DNA of 19,307 nt from the NCBI GenBank assembly GCA_021819985.1, contig JAKAEG010000015.1, positions 1 to 19,307 on the forward strand. Reading direction: 5' to 3'. Both the position numbers and the translations under genes were made by a program. The notes below the pieces were generated by a model, which made no database searches, was not told where the DNA came from, and worked only from the letters and a program-made list of their open reading frames with translations. Shown piece by piece: positions 7,452-15,042 of this stretch. The DNA is from Nitrospirota bacterium (GTDB taxonomy: Bacteria > Nitrospirota > Thermodesulfovibrionia > Thermodesulfovibrionales > JdFR-88). Positions within the stretch are counted from its first letter, which is position 1. Each line of letters opens with the position of its first letter.

Positions 7452-7481
7452 ACGATAAGACAATCGGGCCAGATATGTCAA
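7452..7481 (-). promoter_or_regulatory. Candidate promoter for hppA with a ~220-nt leader
   Basis: On the minus strand a perfect TTGACA (7476-7481) precedes TATCGT (7452-7457) by 18 bp. The -10 box is poor (4 of 6). If used, the leader of hppA would run about 220 nt through pyrimidine-rich sequence with no riboswitch I recognise. A 6-bp GC stem (CCGTCC/GGACGG, 7488-7502) lies just upstream, 39 bp past the qmoC stop, without a T-tract. Nothing else is evident in 7228-7540. Confidence 0.35.
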
Positions 7482-7540
7482 CAGGCACCGTCCCCGGGAC
7501 GGCCTTCAGCCCGGCCCTTCATCATTTCTGCCCCGGTGAA

Positions 7541-8686
7541 CTACGCCTTTCCCGATTTCTTTTCAAAGACCATGGCAGTGGCGCGGTAGAACATGTGTGC
7601 CATTTTTGAAAAAGGCGCATATGCGAAAAGAAAGAATACAAAACACAGGTGGACCAAATACATCCCATAGGCGGCGGGCGTATTTGCCAGCCTTAAGAGT
7701 TCGGCCAGAAGACCTGTAATGCCAAGCCCCGCCACAAGCGATATGAACAGCCAGTCGTAGTAGCTGCCCAGTCCCGCCTTGGCTGCGTTTTTCACCCTGT
7801 TTGACATCATAAGCAGGATGCCGATTATCAGGGCTGCCGCACTTGCGTTGCCGATTATCTTGAAGACGACCGTTAGCCAAGTGATAAACGATTCGCTGAT
7901 TGCAACGGGGTGCCCAAGGTACGCCAGGTATCCGGTCTGAGGCTCCAGGATCACCTTTATAAAAGCGAGTATGGTCGTTACGAACAGCCCCATGAAGCTG
8001 TAGAAAACGAGTTTGTGCGCAATGGACCTTGCGCTTGCGACCTCGCATTTGTCAAAGCGCTTGTGCGCAAGTATCTCTTTTACGGTTTCCGTGATGGCGG
8101 CCCCTATTGGGACATTGGTTTCCGGCTTGCCTTCCGACATCGCGTTCCAGTATTTCCTTATCCCCAGGCCCAGGCTTATAAGAGCAAGCACCGCAACCGT
8201 GGTGAAGAGCGGGTCGATATATTTGAGCGAGAAGAGGAACCCTCCGGGTTTACCGAACTCGACTTTCCCGTCCGGAAAGACCCCCGCGCCCGAGGCAAGC
8301 AGTATGGCCGCAGGTATCGCTAAGAGCAGGAGCAGGAATACCGGCTTGTTGACCATCTTCGCGAGGAAGCCCGGCACTGAAAACTCCTGCAGGCTCAGCT
8401 TCCGGATGGCGTTCAACACCTCTCCCGGTTTTGCACCGCGTGGGCAGTTGGCGGTACAGTCGCTGCACTGATGGCAAAGCCAGATATCGGGGTTTCTGAA
8501 AAGCTCGTCCTTAAGACCCCATTGCGCCTGTATCATCTCCTTCCTTGGGAAGGGCTTGTCCTCCGGCGTTACGTTGCAAACTACCGAGCAGGTGGCGCAC
8601 TGATAACATTTCTTGAGAGACTCACCGCCGGCGCTTATCACCTCTTTTACAAACCCGAGGTCCGGATTAAGTATCCTTTCGCTCAT
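7541..8686 (-). CDS. qmoC: Quinone-interacting oxidoreductase subunit QmoC (HdrC-HdrE fusion type)
   Basis: QmoC is the membrane subunit that links the quinone pool to QmoAB and thus to APS reductase. The cytoplasmic N-terminal third has two [4Fe-4S] motifs, C27-x2-C30-x2-C33-x3-C37 and C71-x2-C74-x2-C77-x3-C81-P, as in HdrC. From about residue 115 come roughly six hydrophobic helices forming the cytochrome b-like HdrE part, with candidate haem-ligand His residues at 224, 346 and 364. Length (381) is normal for the family. GAAGGAGG lies at good spacing before the ATG. It follows qmoB after 85 bp that contain a hairpin with a short T-run, so its level may differ from qmoAB. Confidence 0.95.
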   Translation of the reverse strand: MSERILNPDLGFVKEVISAGGESLKKCYQCATCSVVCNVTPEDKPFPRKEMIQAQWGLKDELFRNPDIWLCHQCSDCTANCPRGAKPGEVLNAIRKLSLQEFSVPGFLAKMVNKPVFLLLLLAIPAAILLASGAGVFPDGKVEFGKPGGFLFSLKYIDPLFTTVAVLALISLGLGIRKYWNAMSEGKPETNVPIGAAITETVKEILAHKRFDKCEVASARSIAHKLVFYSFMGLFVTTILAFIKVILEPQTGYLAYLGHPVAISESFITWLTVVFKIIGNASAAALIIGILLMMSNRVKNAAKAGLGSYYDWLFISLVAGLGITGLLAELLRLANTPAAYGMYLVHLCFVFFLFAYAPFSKMAHMFYRATAMVFEKKSGKA

Positions 8687-8710
8687 CTTACGTCCTCCTT
8701 CATATCTCTT

Positions 8711-8729
8711 AAAAAGCCCTATCGGGCTT
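8711..8729 (-). terminator. Intercistronic hairpin between qmoB and qmoC (possible attenuator)
   Basis: On the minus strand AAGCCC-GATA-GGGCTT is followed by further T residues, giving a 5-T run. The stem is 6 bp with a 4-nt loop, about 25 nt before the qmoC start. It looks like a weak intrinsic terminator inside an operon and could lower qmoC transcription or protect the qmoAB message end. Confidence 0.5.
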
Positions 8730-8771
8730 GCTCCTTCTGCTAAAGACTCTATTTGCTTTGCAAAAATTTAA

Positions 8772-11012
8772 CTAAAATCCTTTGAACGGATTGGGGCCCA
8801 GCTTGTCCTCCACGTTCTTTACGAAAGCGTCGATCATTTCGGGGAGCTTCGCATAATCGTCTATCCCCACCTGCAGCATTTGACATCTTTCAGCTTCCAG
8901 CTGGAGCCTGTTCAGGGTCTCCTGGACCTTGCTGAAGCGGTAACTGGCAAGCTCGCTGCCTTTTACAAAATGGCACTGGTAATCTTCGCCGAATTTGCAG
9001 CCAAGCAGCATAAGGCCGTCAATTCCTCTTGAGAACGCGTCCGCCACCCAGACCAGGTTCGTCGAACCGAGGCACCTTACGGGAAGTATCCTTACGGCCG
9101 GGTTCAGCTGCTGTTTTCTCCTGATGCCCACGGTATCGAGCGCAGCGTATGCGTCGTTTTCGCAGGCAAGGGCGATTATCGTCATGCCTTCCTCAGGCAC
9201 ATCAACGGATTTGATCATGGAGCCGATCATATCGACATGATAATCCTTGAAAGAGACTATCCTTTCAGGGCAGGCCCCCATACAAGTGCCGCACCTTCTG
9301 CAACGGTTTATCTTATAAAAAGGCGTGCCTTTGGCGTCCTCGTCGATCGCGCCGAACGGGCATTCCTCCGTGCAGCGTTTGCAGGATGTGCAGCGGGTCA
9401 TCATGGGGTCGGGGAATGTTATGTCCCAGGCCCTTGGGTGGACCGCGATGCCTTTTGCGACATGCTCTATCACCTGGACCGCCTTCATGGCCGCTCCCGC
9501 CGCGTCCTCCGCGGCCTCGGCCATCGTCATCGGCTGCCTTACACAGCCTGCGGCGTATATGCCCGTCCTCCTGGTCTCATACTGAAAGCACAGGAAGTTC
9601 GAATCGGCGAATCCAAAACCGCCCTCCATCGAGGGTATCTCCGGCCCCTGCTTGTAACCCAAATTGAGAAGAAACTCCGGCTTGGGCGTCTCTTCTATAT
9701 ATTTCGCCTTGGCCTCGTCGCCTTTGGCGCCCGCGGCCGCAACCCCGTCAAGGTACTGCTGCGGGCCGGCCGTGGCCGGCACAACACCGATGGCAAGCAC
9801 CACGAGATCAGCGGCGGTCTTCACCTTTTCGCCAAGCAGGGTGTTTTCCGCCTCGACGTAAAGGTTTTTCCCGCTTCCCGCCTCGCTAATGCCCGTGACG
9901 TCTCCTTTTGTCAGCATGACGCCGGGATCGTTTTGCATGTTCTTATAGAAAAGCTCGGACTGGCCGGGCGTCCTGATGTCCTTGTAGAAGATCATCGCAA
10001 TCGCATCGCTTCCGCCCAATTCCCTTACGTATTTCGCCTGTTTTAAAGAGGTCGAGCAGCAGAAATGGGAGCAGTACGGGAGGTGTTCCGGGTCCCTGGA
10101 GCCGGCGCACTGGATAAAAGCAACTTTCTTTGCGGGCTTTCCGTCCGAGGGCCTGGTTATCTTGCCTGTTTTAGCCATCTCCTCGAACTCCACGCTGGTC
10201 ACAACGTTTGGAAGCCCGTAGCCAAGACGGGTGAGCTTCGTCGCGTCGTACGGCTTCCATCCGGCCGCAAGGACTATGGCGCCGGCCTTTAACGTCTCTT
10301 CGCCTGCGGGTGTCTGGAGCGTTACGTCATAAAGCCCGGGTTGCCCGTCGATCTTCTGGATCGTTGTGCCCGTATATATTTTTATCCTGGAATCGGCCTG
10401 GACTTCCTTTATTTTGGCGTGCACGGGTGAATCGATGAGTCCCTCAAAGGGGTAGCTCATCGGGAAGGATTTGAAGATCTTCGCTCCCCAGCCGCCAAGC
10501 TGCGCCTCTTTTTCGACGAGTATTACATCGTAACCCGCCCTTGCGGACTCCAGAGCCGCGGAAAGGCCGGTCATTCCACCGCCTACTACCAGGACAGTCC
10601 TGTTAAGGTTCTCAAGGATGCCAGGCTCCGGCAGATCGCCTTTCTGTATCTTTATCACGCCCATGACCGCATAGTCCCTGGCAAGCGCCTGGGTGGGTTC
10701 CTCCATGGCCGGCTGGGACCACGCAACAAGCTCCCTTATGTTGGTCCTTGCCTGTACACAGCCAGGAAAATCGAACTCCTCGACCTTGCTTCTTTGCGAG
10801 CAGGCGACTATGTTTATGGCGTTTATACCGTCATTTTTTATGTCTGTATTTATCATGGCTATGCCTTCGGGGCTGCACAGCGCATCGTGAGATTTAAAAC
10901 TTTCTTTTGGCAGCCTTGCTCCGGAGGCGGTCTGGTCGATCAGCTTCTGGACGTCAACAGCCTCTCCGATACCGCAGCCCTTGCATATGTATACTCCGTA
11001 TTTCTTCTCCAT
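8772..11012 (-). CDS. qmoB: Quinone-interacting oxidoreductase subunit QmoB (HdrA-like flavoprotein with MvhD-like domain)
   Basis: QmoB is a cytoplasmic flavin and iron-sulfur subunit of the Qmo complex. Domains in order: a short Cys-bearing N-terminus (YICKGCG), an HdrA-like FAD module with VVGGGMTGLSAA at about 142-153 and VEK/GG motifs after it, an ATGW-equivalent LAAGW at 248-252, two ferredoxin clusters (C541/544/547/551 and C571/574/577/581), and an MvhD-like C-terminal domain from about 605 with Cys at 617, 647, 672 and 680. The 746-residue length is typical. Its ATG directly abuts the qmoA stop codon, with GGGAGGTG inside the end of qmoA, which implies coupled translation and matched stoichiometry. 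MvhD-like domains pass electrons to HdrA-type partners; how electrons divide here is not visible. Confidence 0.96.
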   Translation of the reverse strand: MEKKYGVYICKGCGIGEAVDVQKLIDQTASGARLPKESFKSHDALCSPEGIAMINTDIKNDGINAINIVACSQRSKVEEFDFPGCVQARTNIRELVAWSQPAMEEPTQALARDYAVMGVIKIQKGDLPEPGILENLNRTVLVVGGGMTGLSAALESARAGYDVILVEKEAQLGGWGAKIFKSFPMSYPFEGLIDSPVHAKIKEVQADSRIKIYTGTTIQKIDGQPGLYDVTLQTPAGEETLKAGAIVLAAGWKPYDATKLTRLGYGLPNVVTSVEFEEMAKTGKITRPSDGKPAKKVAFIQCAGSRDPEHLPYCSHFCCSTSLKQAKYVRELGGSDAIAMIFYKDIRTPGQSELFYKNMQNDPGVMLTKGDVTGISEAGSGKNLYVEAENTLLGEKVKTAADLVVLAIGVVPATAGPQQYLDGVAAAGAKGDEAKAKYIEETPKPEFLLNLGYKQGPEIPSMEGGFGFADSNFLCFQYETRRTGIYAAGCVRQPMTMAEAAEDAAGAAMKAVQVIEHVAKGIAVHPRAWDITFPDPMMTRCTSCKRCTEECPFGAIDEDAKGTPFYKINRCRRCGTCMGACPERIVSFKDYHVDMIGSMIKSVDVPEEGMTIIALACENDAYAALDTVGIRRKQQLNPAVRILPVRCLGSTNLVWVADAFSRGIDGLMLLGCKFGEDYQCHFVKGSELASYRFSKVQETLNRLQLEAERCQMLQVGIDDYAKLPEMIDAFVKNVEDKLGPNPFKGF

Positions 11013-12284
11013 TTATCTTGCACCTCCCGCCGGTAAAAGCTTTAAAGCGCTCTGAATGGACCTGAGGGCCGCGCCCGTGGCATCCTGAACGGATTTTGCC
11101 ACATCCACCGGGCTCTTGGACGATCCCACCGCGTATATGCCCGGCTTAAGGCTGGAGGGCACTATCAGGCCCTCGTCCGTATAATTGATCCCAAGCTCAA
11201 GCGGGGCCTGCCTCAATGAAGACTCCATGCCCGCAGCCAGCACGACCATATCGAAGGCCCTCTGGGTCTTCTTGGCGGAAAGGGCGTCTTCGAACGTGAC
11301 CAGCACGTCGTCCCCCTCAGTGTTCTCCACTTTGGCAACCTTGCCTTTTGTGAAGCTGACCCCTTCCATGTCCCTTACCTTCCAGTAAAATTTTTCATAG
11401 CGTCCCGGAGTCCTTATGTCGATGTAGAAAATGTCTGCCGTGGAATCGGGATATTGTTCCTTGAGATATGTGGTCTGCTTTAACGAGGCCATGCAGCAGA
11501 TATAGGAGCAGTAGGGCAGGTGGTTTTCATCCCTGGAGCCGGCGCACTGGACAAAGGCGACCTTTTTGGCCTCTTTGCCGTCGGAGGGGCGAAGGAGCTT
11601 GCCTGCCGTAGGGCCGTTTGGCGCCGCCAGCCTTTCCATCATCATGTTGGTTATGACGTTTTTGACCTTGCCCATCCCAAGATTTTCGGCCTTTGAAATG
11701 TCGTAAGGATTCCAGCCTGTCGCAACCACAATGGCCGATGCGTTTATCTTTACCGTTTCCGGCTTCATATCAAGCTCGACCGCGCCGTATTTGCAGGCAT
11801 CCTTGCACTTCTGCCCGCAATCTTTCTGGCAGCTCGCGCCGTCTATGACGTATTTCATCGGATATGCCTGAGCGAAAGGCAGGTAGGCCGCCTTCGTCTT
11901 GCTCATTCCGAAGTTGAAATCGTCCTGTTTTTCAGCGGGGCAGGCATGCGCGCAGGCATCGCATGCCACGCACCGGTCGTTAATGTAACTAGGCGCCAGT
12001 TTTATAGTGACATCATAGGAGCCCTCTTTGGCTGACACGGACTCCACCTGGGCCATAGTATAGAATTTTACCCTGGCGTTTTCCTTTATCCTGCGGTAGT
12101 TTATCTCCAGGCCGCAAACCGGGGGACACAGCTTGGGGAAATATTTGTTGAGCTGGGCCACCCTGCCCCCAAGGTATGGGTTTTTCTCTACGACGCATAC
12201 ATCGTAGCCAGCCTCGGCGGCCTCAATTGCGGCCGTAAGCCCGCTCATACCGCCCCCAATGACGAGGATACACTGTTCAGCCAT
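11013..12284 (-). CDS. qmoA: Quinone-interacting oxidoreductase subunit QmoA (HdrA-like flavoprotein)
   Basis: QmoA is the smaller HdrA-related flavoprotein of the complex feeding electrons to APS reductase. The FAD site is VIGGGMSGLTAAIEAAEAG at 8-26, followed by VVEKNPYLGGR. A ferredoxin-like motif lies at C105/C108/C111/C115-P and a second Cys group at C152, C156, C160 and C164. Conserved blocks also seen in QmoB follow: ATGWNPYD, VAFVQCAGSRD, PYCSYICC and YIDIRTPG. Length (423) is normal. AAGGAGG lies about ten bases before the ATG. The gene starts its own unit: the gap behind aprA carries a hairpin and a good promoter. Confidence 0.96.
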   Translation of the reverse strand: MAEQCILVIGGGMSGLTAAIEAAEAGYDVCVVEKNPYLGGRVAQLNKYFPKLCPPVCGLEINYRRIKENARVKFYTMAQVESVSAKEGSYDVTIKLAPSYINDRCVACDACAHACPAEKQDDFNFGMSKTKAAYLPFAQAYPMKYVIDGASCQKDCGQKCKDACKYGAVELDMKPETVKINASAIVVATGWNPYDISKAENLGMGKVKNVITNMMMERLAAPNGPTAGKLLRPSDGKEAKKVAFVQCAGSRDENHLPYCSYICCMASLKQTTYLKEQYPDSTADIFYIDIRTPGRYEKFYWKVRDMEGVSFTKGKVAKVENTEGDDVLVTFEDALSAKKTQRAFDMVVLAAGMESSLRQAPLELGINYTDEGLIVPSSLKPGIYAVGSSKSPVDVAKSVQDATGAALRSIQSALKLLPAGGAR

Positions 12285-12338
12285 TTTTACGAAACCTCCT
12301 TAGGCTTTTCATCAAAAATCAAAACAAAAACCCGCTAA

Positions 12339-12367
12339 TTTATATAGGCATATGGGTAACATTTCAA
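12339..12367 (-). promoter_or_regulatory. Sigma70-like promoter for qmoABC
   Basis: On the minus strand TTGAAA (12362-12367) and TATAAA (12339-12344) are separated by exactly 17 bp, each matching the consensus at five of six positions. The RNA would start near 12332 and give a leader of about 48 nt. It lies after the aprA hairpin and before qmoA. Confidence 0.6.
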
Positions 12368-12436
12368 TATAACTTATCAGGACGCTAGAATGGAAATAGC
12401 AATAATTTATAAAGATATAAAAGGGGGACATAATAT

Positions 12437-12468
12437 AAAGAGGGGGGCAACAACGGTGCCCCCCCTTT
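12437..12468 (-). terminator. GC-rich hairpin after aprA
   Basis: On the minus strand AAAGGGGGGGCA pairs with TGCCCCCCTCTTT through a 12-bp stem with one bulge and a 7-nt loop. It begins about 30 bp after the aprA stop. The downstream T-run is short (TCTTTATATT), so termination may be partial. Confidence 0.65.
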
Positions 12469-12497
12469 GTTTTAAAACATTTTTTCCGTCTTCAGGA

Positions 12498-14456
12498 TCA
12501 GTCTACGAGCGCGACGTGCTCCCTTTTGAAGACGCTCCACTGGCCCGTCTTCGGGTCGTACTTGGAGTTGACGAAGCACTTCCAGTTCTTGTCGTCTATG
12601 CCCAGGAAGTCGCCCCTGTAGTAGTAGCCGGGGTACCTGGTCTCCTCCCTGAAGAGGATGTGCCTTGCATGGGTCTCAACGGCCCAAATCCTGTGATAGT
12701 TCTCCCAGGCCCTCAGGAGCTCGTGGAGGTCCTTGGCCCCGGTCTTTGCCGCGTCTTCCTTGAGGAGGGCAAGCTGCCTGAGTCCCTCTTCCAGAAGGGT
12801 CTTGCTGGTCATATAGTAGGTGGAAACGCCGCCAAAGTACTCGTCGGCTATCTTCTGAAGCCTCGCCTGAAGCATTTTGGGCTTGATGTAATAAGGGTTT
12901 ATCTCAGGCGCGGTCGAGTGGTTCTTGTATTTTTCATAGACCTCGAACGGCAGGTACATCTCGGCCGTTATCTCGTCCGCCGGCTTGTTGATGGTGGGCT
13001 TGAAATCCTTGTGATCAAGGATAAAGGAAATGCCCTCTTTCCCGGCGATACGCCCTTCCGCATGGGAGCCGGAAGAGAACTTGTGACCGGAGGCGCCGCA
13101 GATGTCGCCCATCATGAAAAGGCCTGAGACGGTTGACATCCTGTTGTAACCCCAGTGCCAGTCGGCGGGAGCTCCAAGGTCATTCGGGCCGCTTACCCAG
13201 AAGCCCGCGCAACCCGCGTGGGAACCGAGCAGGTACGGCTCTGTCGGCATGATCTCTGAGGGCTTTTTGTCGGGCTCTATGTCCATGCCCGCCCATACGC
13301 CGGCCTGTCCGATTGCCATGTCAAGGAAGTCTTCCCAGGCCTCGGCTTCGAGGTGCTTTATCTGTTTTGCGTCCATGGTCTTGGCCAGCTCCGCCATGGC
13401 TTTATCTGTGTTCATGAGGATGGGCCCTTTGCCCTTCTTCATGTCCATCATCATCATGTGGTTACGGATGCAGGTACCAAGCTTTTCGGCATAGGGGCTG
13501 TAGAGCTTCTTTGCTTCCTCGAAGTTCTCGCCCGCGCAATAGTCCTCACCAAAGGCGTTGGTGGCCTTGGCTTTGAAGAAAAGGAACCATGCGCCAACCG
13601 GGCCGTAGCCGTCCTTGAACCTGGCCGGCACGAACCTGTTTTCCATCATGGTCATCTCTGCGCCGACCATTGCGCCGGTGGCGTAGCCGGAACCGGAGTT
13701 CCATACGGGATACCACGCCCTGCCCTGGCCTTCAGCGACCGACCTGGGCCTGAAGACGTTAACCGCGCCGCCGCAGCCGGAAAGGAGAGCGTTGGTCTTG
13801 AAGAGATAAACCTTGTTCTCCCTGACGGAAAAGCCGATGGCGCCCGCGATGCGGTTGTCTTCCTTCTCGTCAAGCACGTACTTGGTTATGAAAACCCTCT
13901 CGTAGATGTTCTCGAGGCCAAGGGCCTTCTTCGCGGCTTCCGCCACGATGACCTTGTAGGACTCGCCGTTTATCATGATCTGCCATTTGCCGGACCTGAC
14001 CGGTTTGCCGCCTTCTTTAAGCTTCTTTCCGCCGCCTGCGCCGTCCATGGTGTGGCCGGACTCGTCCTTTTTCCATATGGGAAGACCCCACTCCTCGAAG
14101 TGCTCGACGGAGTCGTCGACGTGTCTGCCCAGGTCATAAACGAGGTCCTCCCTGATGATGCCCATCAGGTCGCCTTTTACCATTCTGACGTAATCGGCCG
14201 GGTCCTGCTCGCCCATGTAGGTGTTGATGGCTGAAAGGCCCATTGCCACGGCGCCGGAGCGGTCCATGGCGGCCTTGTCCACGAGAGTTATCTTTATCTT
14301 GCCTTTGCCGGCCTTCTCTGCTGCCTGTGCCCACCTGGTGGCCTCGAAAGCCGCGCCGCAGGCTGACATGCCGCCGCCGATGATAAGGAGGTCCGTCTCA
14401 ACGGTTACGACCTCAGGCCTCTGGCAATAAGAAAATGTACAGGTTTCTTTTTCCAT
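12498..14456 (-). CDS. aprA: Adenylylsulfate (APS) reductase, alpha subunit
   Basis: AprA is the FAD subunit that reduces APS to sulfite and AMP in the cytoplasm. The 652-residue protein has the FAD loop LLIIGGGMSACGAAFEA at 23-39 and the fumarate-reductase-like fold. Residues I place as active-site equivalents of the characterised archaeal enzyme are Asn78 (SAINTYMG), Trp248 (GRAWYPVW), Arg279 (VPARFKDG) and His413 (LLGSHAGCAG). GASGHKFSSGSHAEGRIAG at 454-472 is the usual FAD-side C-terminal block. Length is typical and no residue is obviously missing. It follows aprB by 21 bp, with GGAG-type purine runs before the ATG, so the two are co-translated. A GC hairpin after it separates it from qmoA. 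Confidence 0.98.
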   Translation of the reverse strand: MEKETCTFSYCQRPEVVTVETDLLIIGGGMSACGAAFEATRWAQAAEKAGKGKIKITLVDKAAMDRSGAVAMGLSAINTYMGEQDPADYVRMVKGDLMGIIREDLVYDLGRHVDDSVEHFEEWGLPIWKKDESGHTMDGAGGGKKLKEGGKPVRSGKWQIMINGESYKVIVAEAAKKALGLENIYERVFITKYVLDEKEDNRIAGAIGFSVRENKVYLFKTNALLSGCGGAVNVFRPRSVAEGQGRAWYPVWNSGSGYATGAMVGAEMTMMENRFVPARFKDGYGPVGAWFLFFKAKATNAFGEDYCAGENFEEAKKLYSPYAEKLGTCIRNHMMMMDMKKGKGPILMNTDKAMAELAKTMDAKQIKHLEAEAWEDFLDMAIGQAGVWAGMDIEPDKKPSEIMPTEPYLLGSHAGCAGFWVSGPNDLGAPADWHWGYNRMSTVSGLFMMGDICGASGHKFSSGSHAEGRIAGKEGISFILDHKDFKPTINKPADEITAEMYLPFEVYEKYKNHSTAPEINPYYIKPKMLQARLQKIADEYFGGVSTYYMTSKTLLEEGLRQLALLKEDAAKTGAKDLHELLRAWENYHRIWAVETHARHILFREETRYPGYYYRGDFLGIDDKNWKCFVNSKYDPKTGQWSVFKREHVALVD

Positions 14457-14477
14457 TGTTTTCCTTTATCTCCTTTC

Positions 14478-14918
14478 CTACTTCTTCAGCGTGGGCATTG
14501 CTTTACCCGACGCATGATGGGTGAAACTGCCCGGCTTCTTGATATTGTCGATGTTCGCTTCGGGCTCGCTGCCGTAAGGGTTTACGGAGCCTTCCGGGGT
14601 CGTCCTTATGGGGAATTTGAACCTCTTCAGTTTCCCGTTGCGGAACTTGATCGTCCACATGATGGAATCGGAACCCCTCATCGGGATAACGCTGCCGCCG
14701 AGCGGAACAAAGTCGGCGTAACCTCTTACCTCAATTGCCTGCTGGGGGCAGATCTTGACGCAGTTGTAGCATTCCCAGCACTGTTCGGGCTCCTGATTGA
14801 AAGCTTTCATCTTGTCCCGATCCAGCTTCATGAGATCGTTTGGGCAGATGTACTGACAGGCGGTTTTGTCCTGCGCCTTGCAGCCATCGCACTTCTCGGT
14901 AATCACAAAACTAGGCAT
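14478..14918 (-). CDS. aprB: Adenylylsulfate (APS) reductase, beta subunit
   Basis: AprB is the iron-sulfur subunit that passes electrons to the AprA flavin. The 146-residue protein carries two [4Fe-4S] motifs with the uneven spacing typical of AprB: C10/C13/C21/C25-P and C47/C50/C53/C57-P. Trp48 lies inside the second motif (CWECYNC), where a conserved Trp bridges the clusters. The tail (FRNGKLKRFKFPIRTT and the proline-rich end) is the segment that wraps around AprA. A strong AAGGAGGT precedes the ATG. It lies 124 bp after sat; that gap has a weak terminator-like hairpin. Confidence 0.97.
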   Translation of the reverse strand: MPSFVITEKCDGCKAQDKTACQYICPNDLMKLDRDKMKAFNQEPEQCWECYNCVKICPQQAIEVRGYADFVPLGGSVIPMRGSDSIMWTIKFRNGKLKRFKFPIRTTPEGSVNPYGSEPEANIDNIKKPGSFTHHASGKAMPTLKK

Positions 14919-14974
14919 ATGTGACCTCCTTCTTGATAGTTCCTGCCCAAGGCAGAAATTTTTGATTTTTTAAC

Positions 14975-15001
14975 AAAAAACTCACGTCCATCATCCGGAC
15001 G
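14975..15001 (-). terminator. Weak terminator-like hairpin between sat and aprB
   Basis: On the minus strand CGTCC-7 nt-GGACG is followed four bases later by TTTTTT. The stem is only 5 bp, so readthrough into aprBA is likely. It starts about 42 bp after the sat stop. Confidence 0.4.
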
Positions 15002-15042
15002 CTTAATCCAAACCCGGCCGTGAAAGAAAATAAAAAACTTTT

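Noticed and set aside
9237..10046. 269-codon plus-strand open frame
   Set aside because: It is antisense to qmoB, whose motifs are intact, and shows no family features or ribosome-binding site.
13353..14234. 293-codon plus-strand open frame
   Set aside because: It lies opposite aprA and is explained by aprA codon use; no domain is recognisable.
14919..15042. Separate promoter for aprBA in the sat-aprB gap
   Set aside because: No pair of -35 and -10 boxes with acceptable spacing could be found by eye; readthrough from sat seems as likely.
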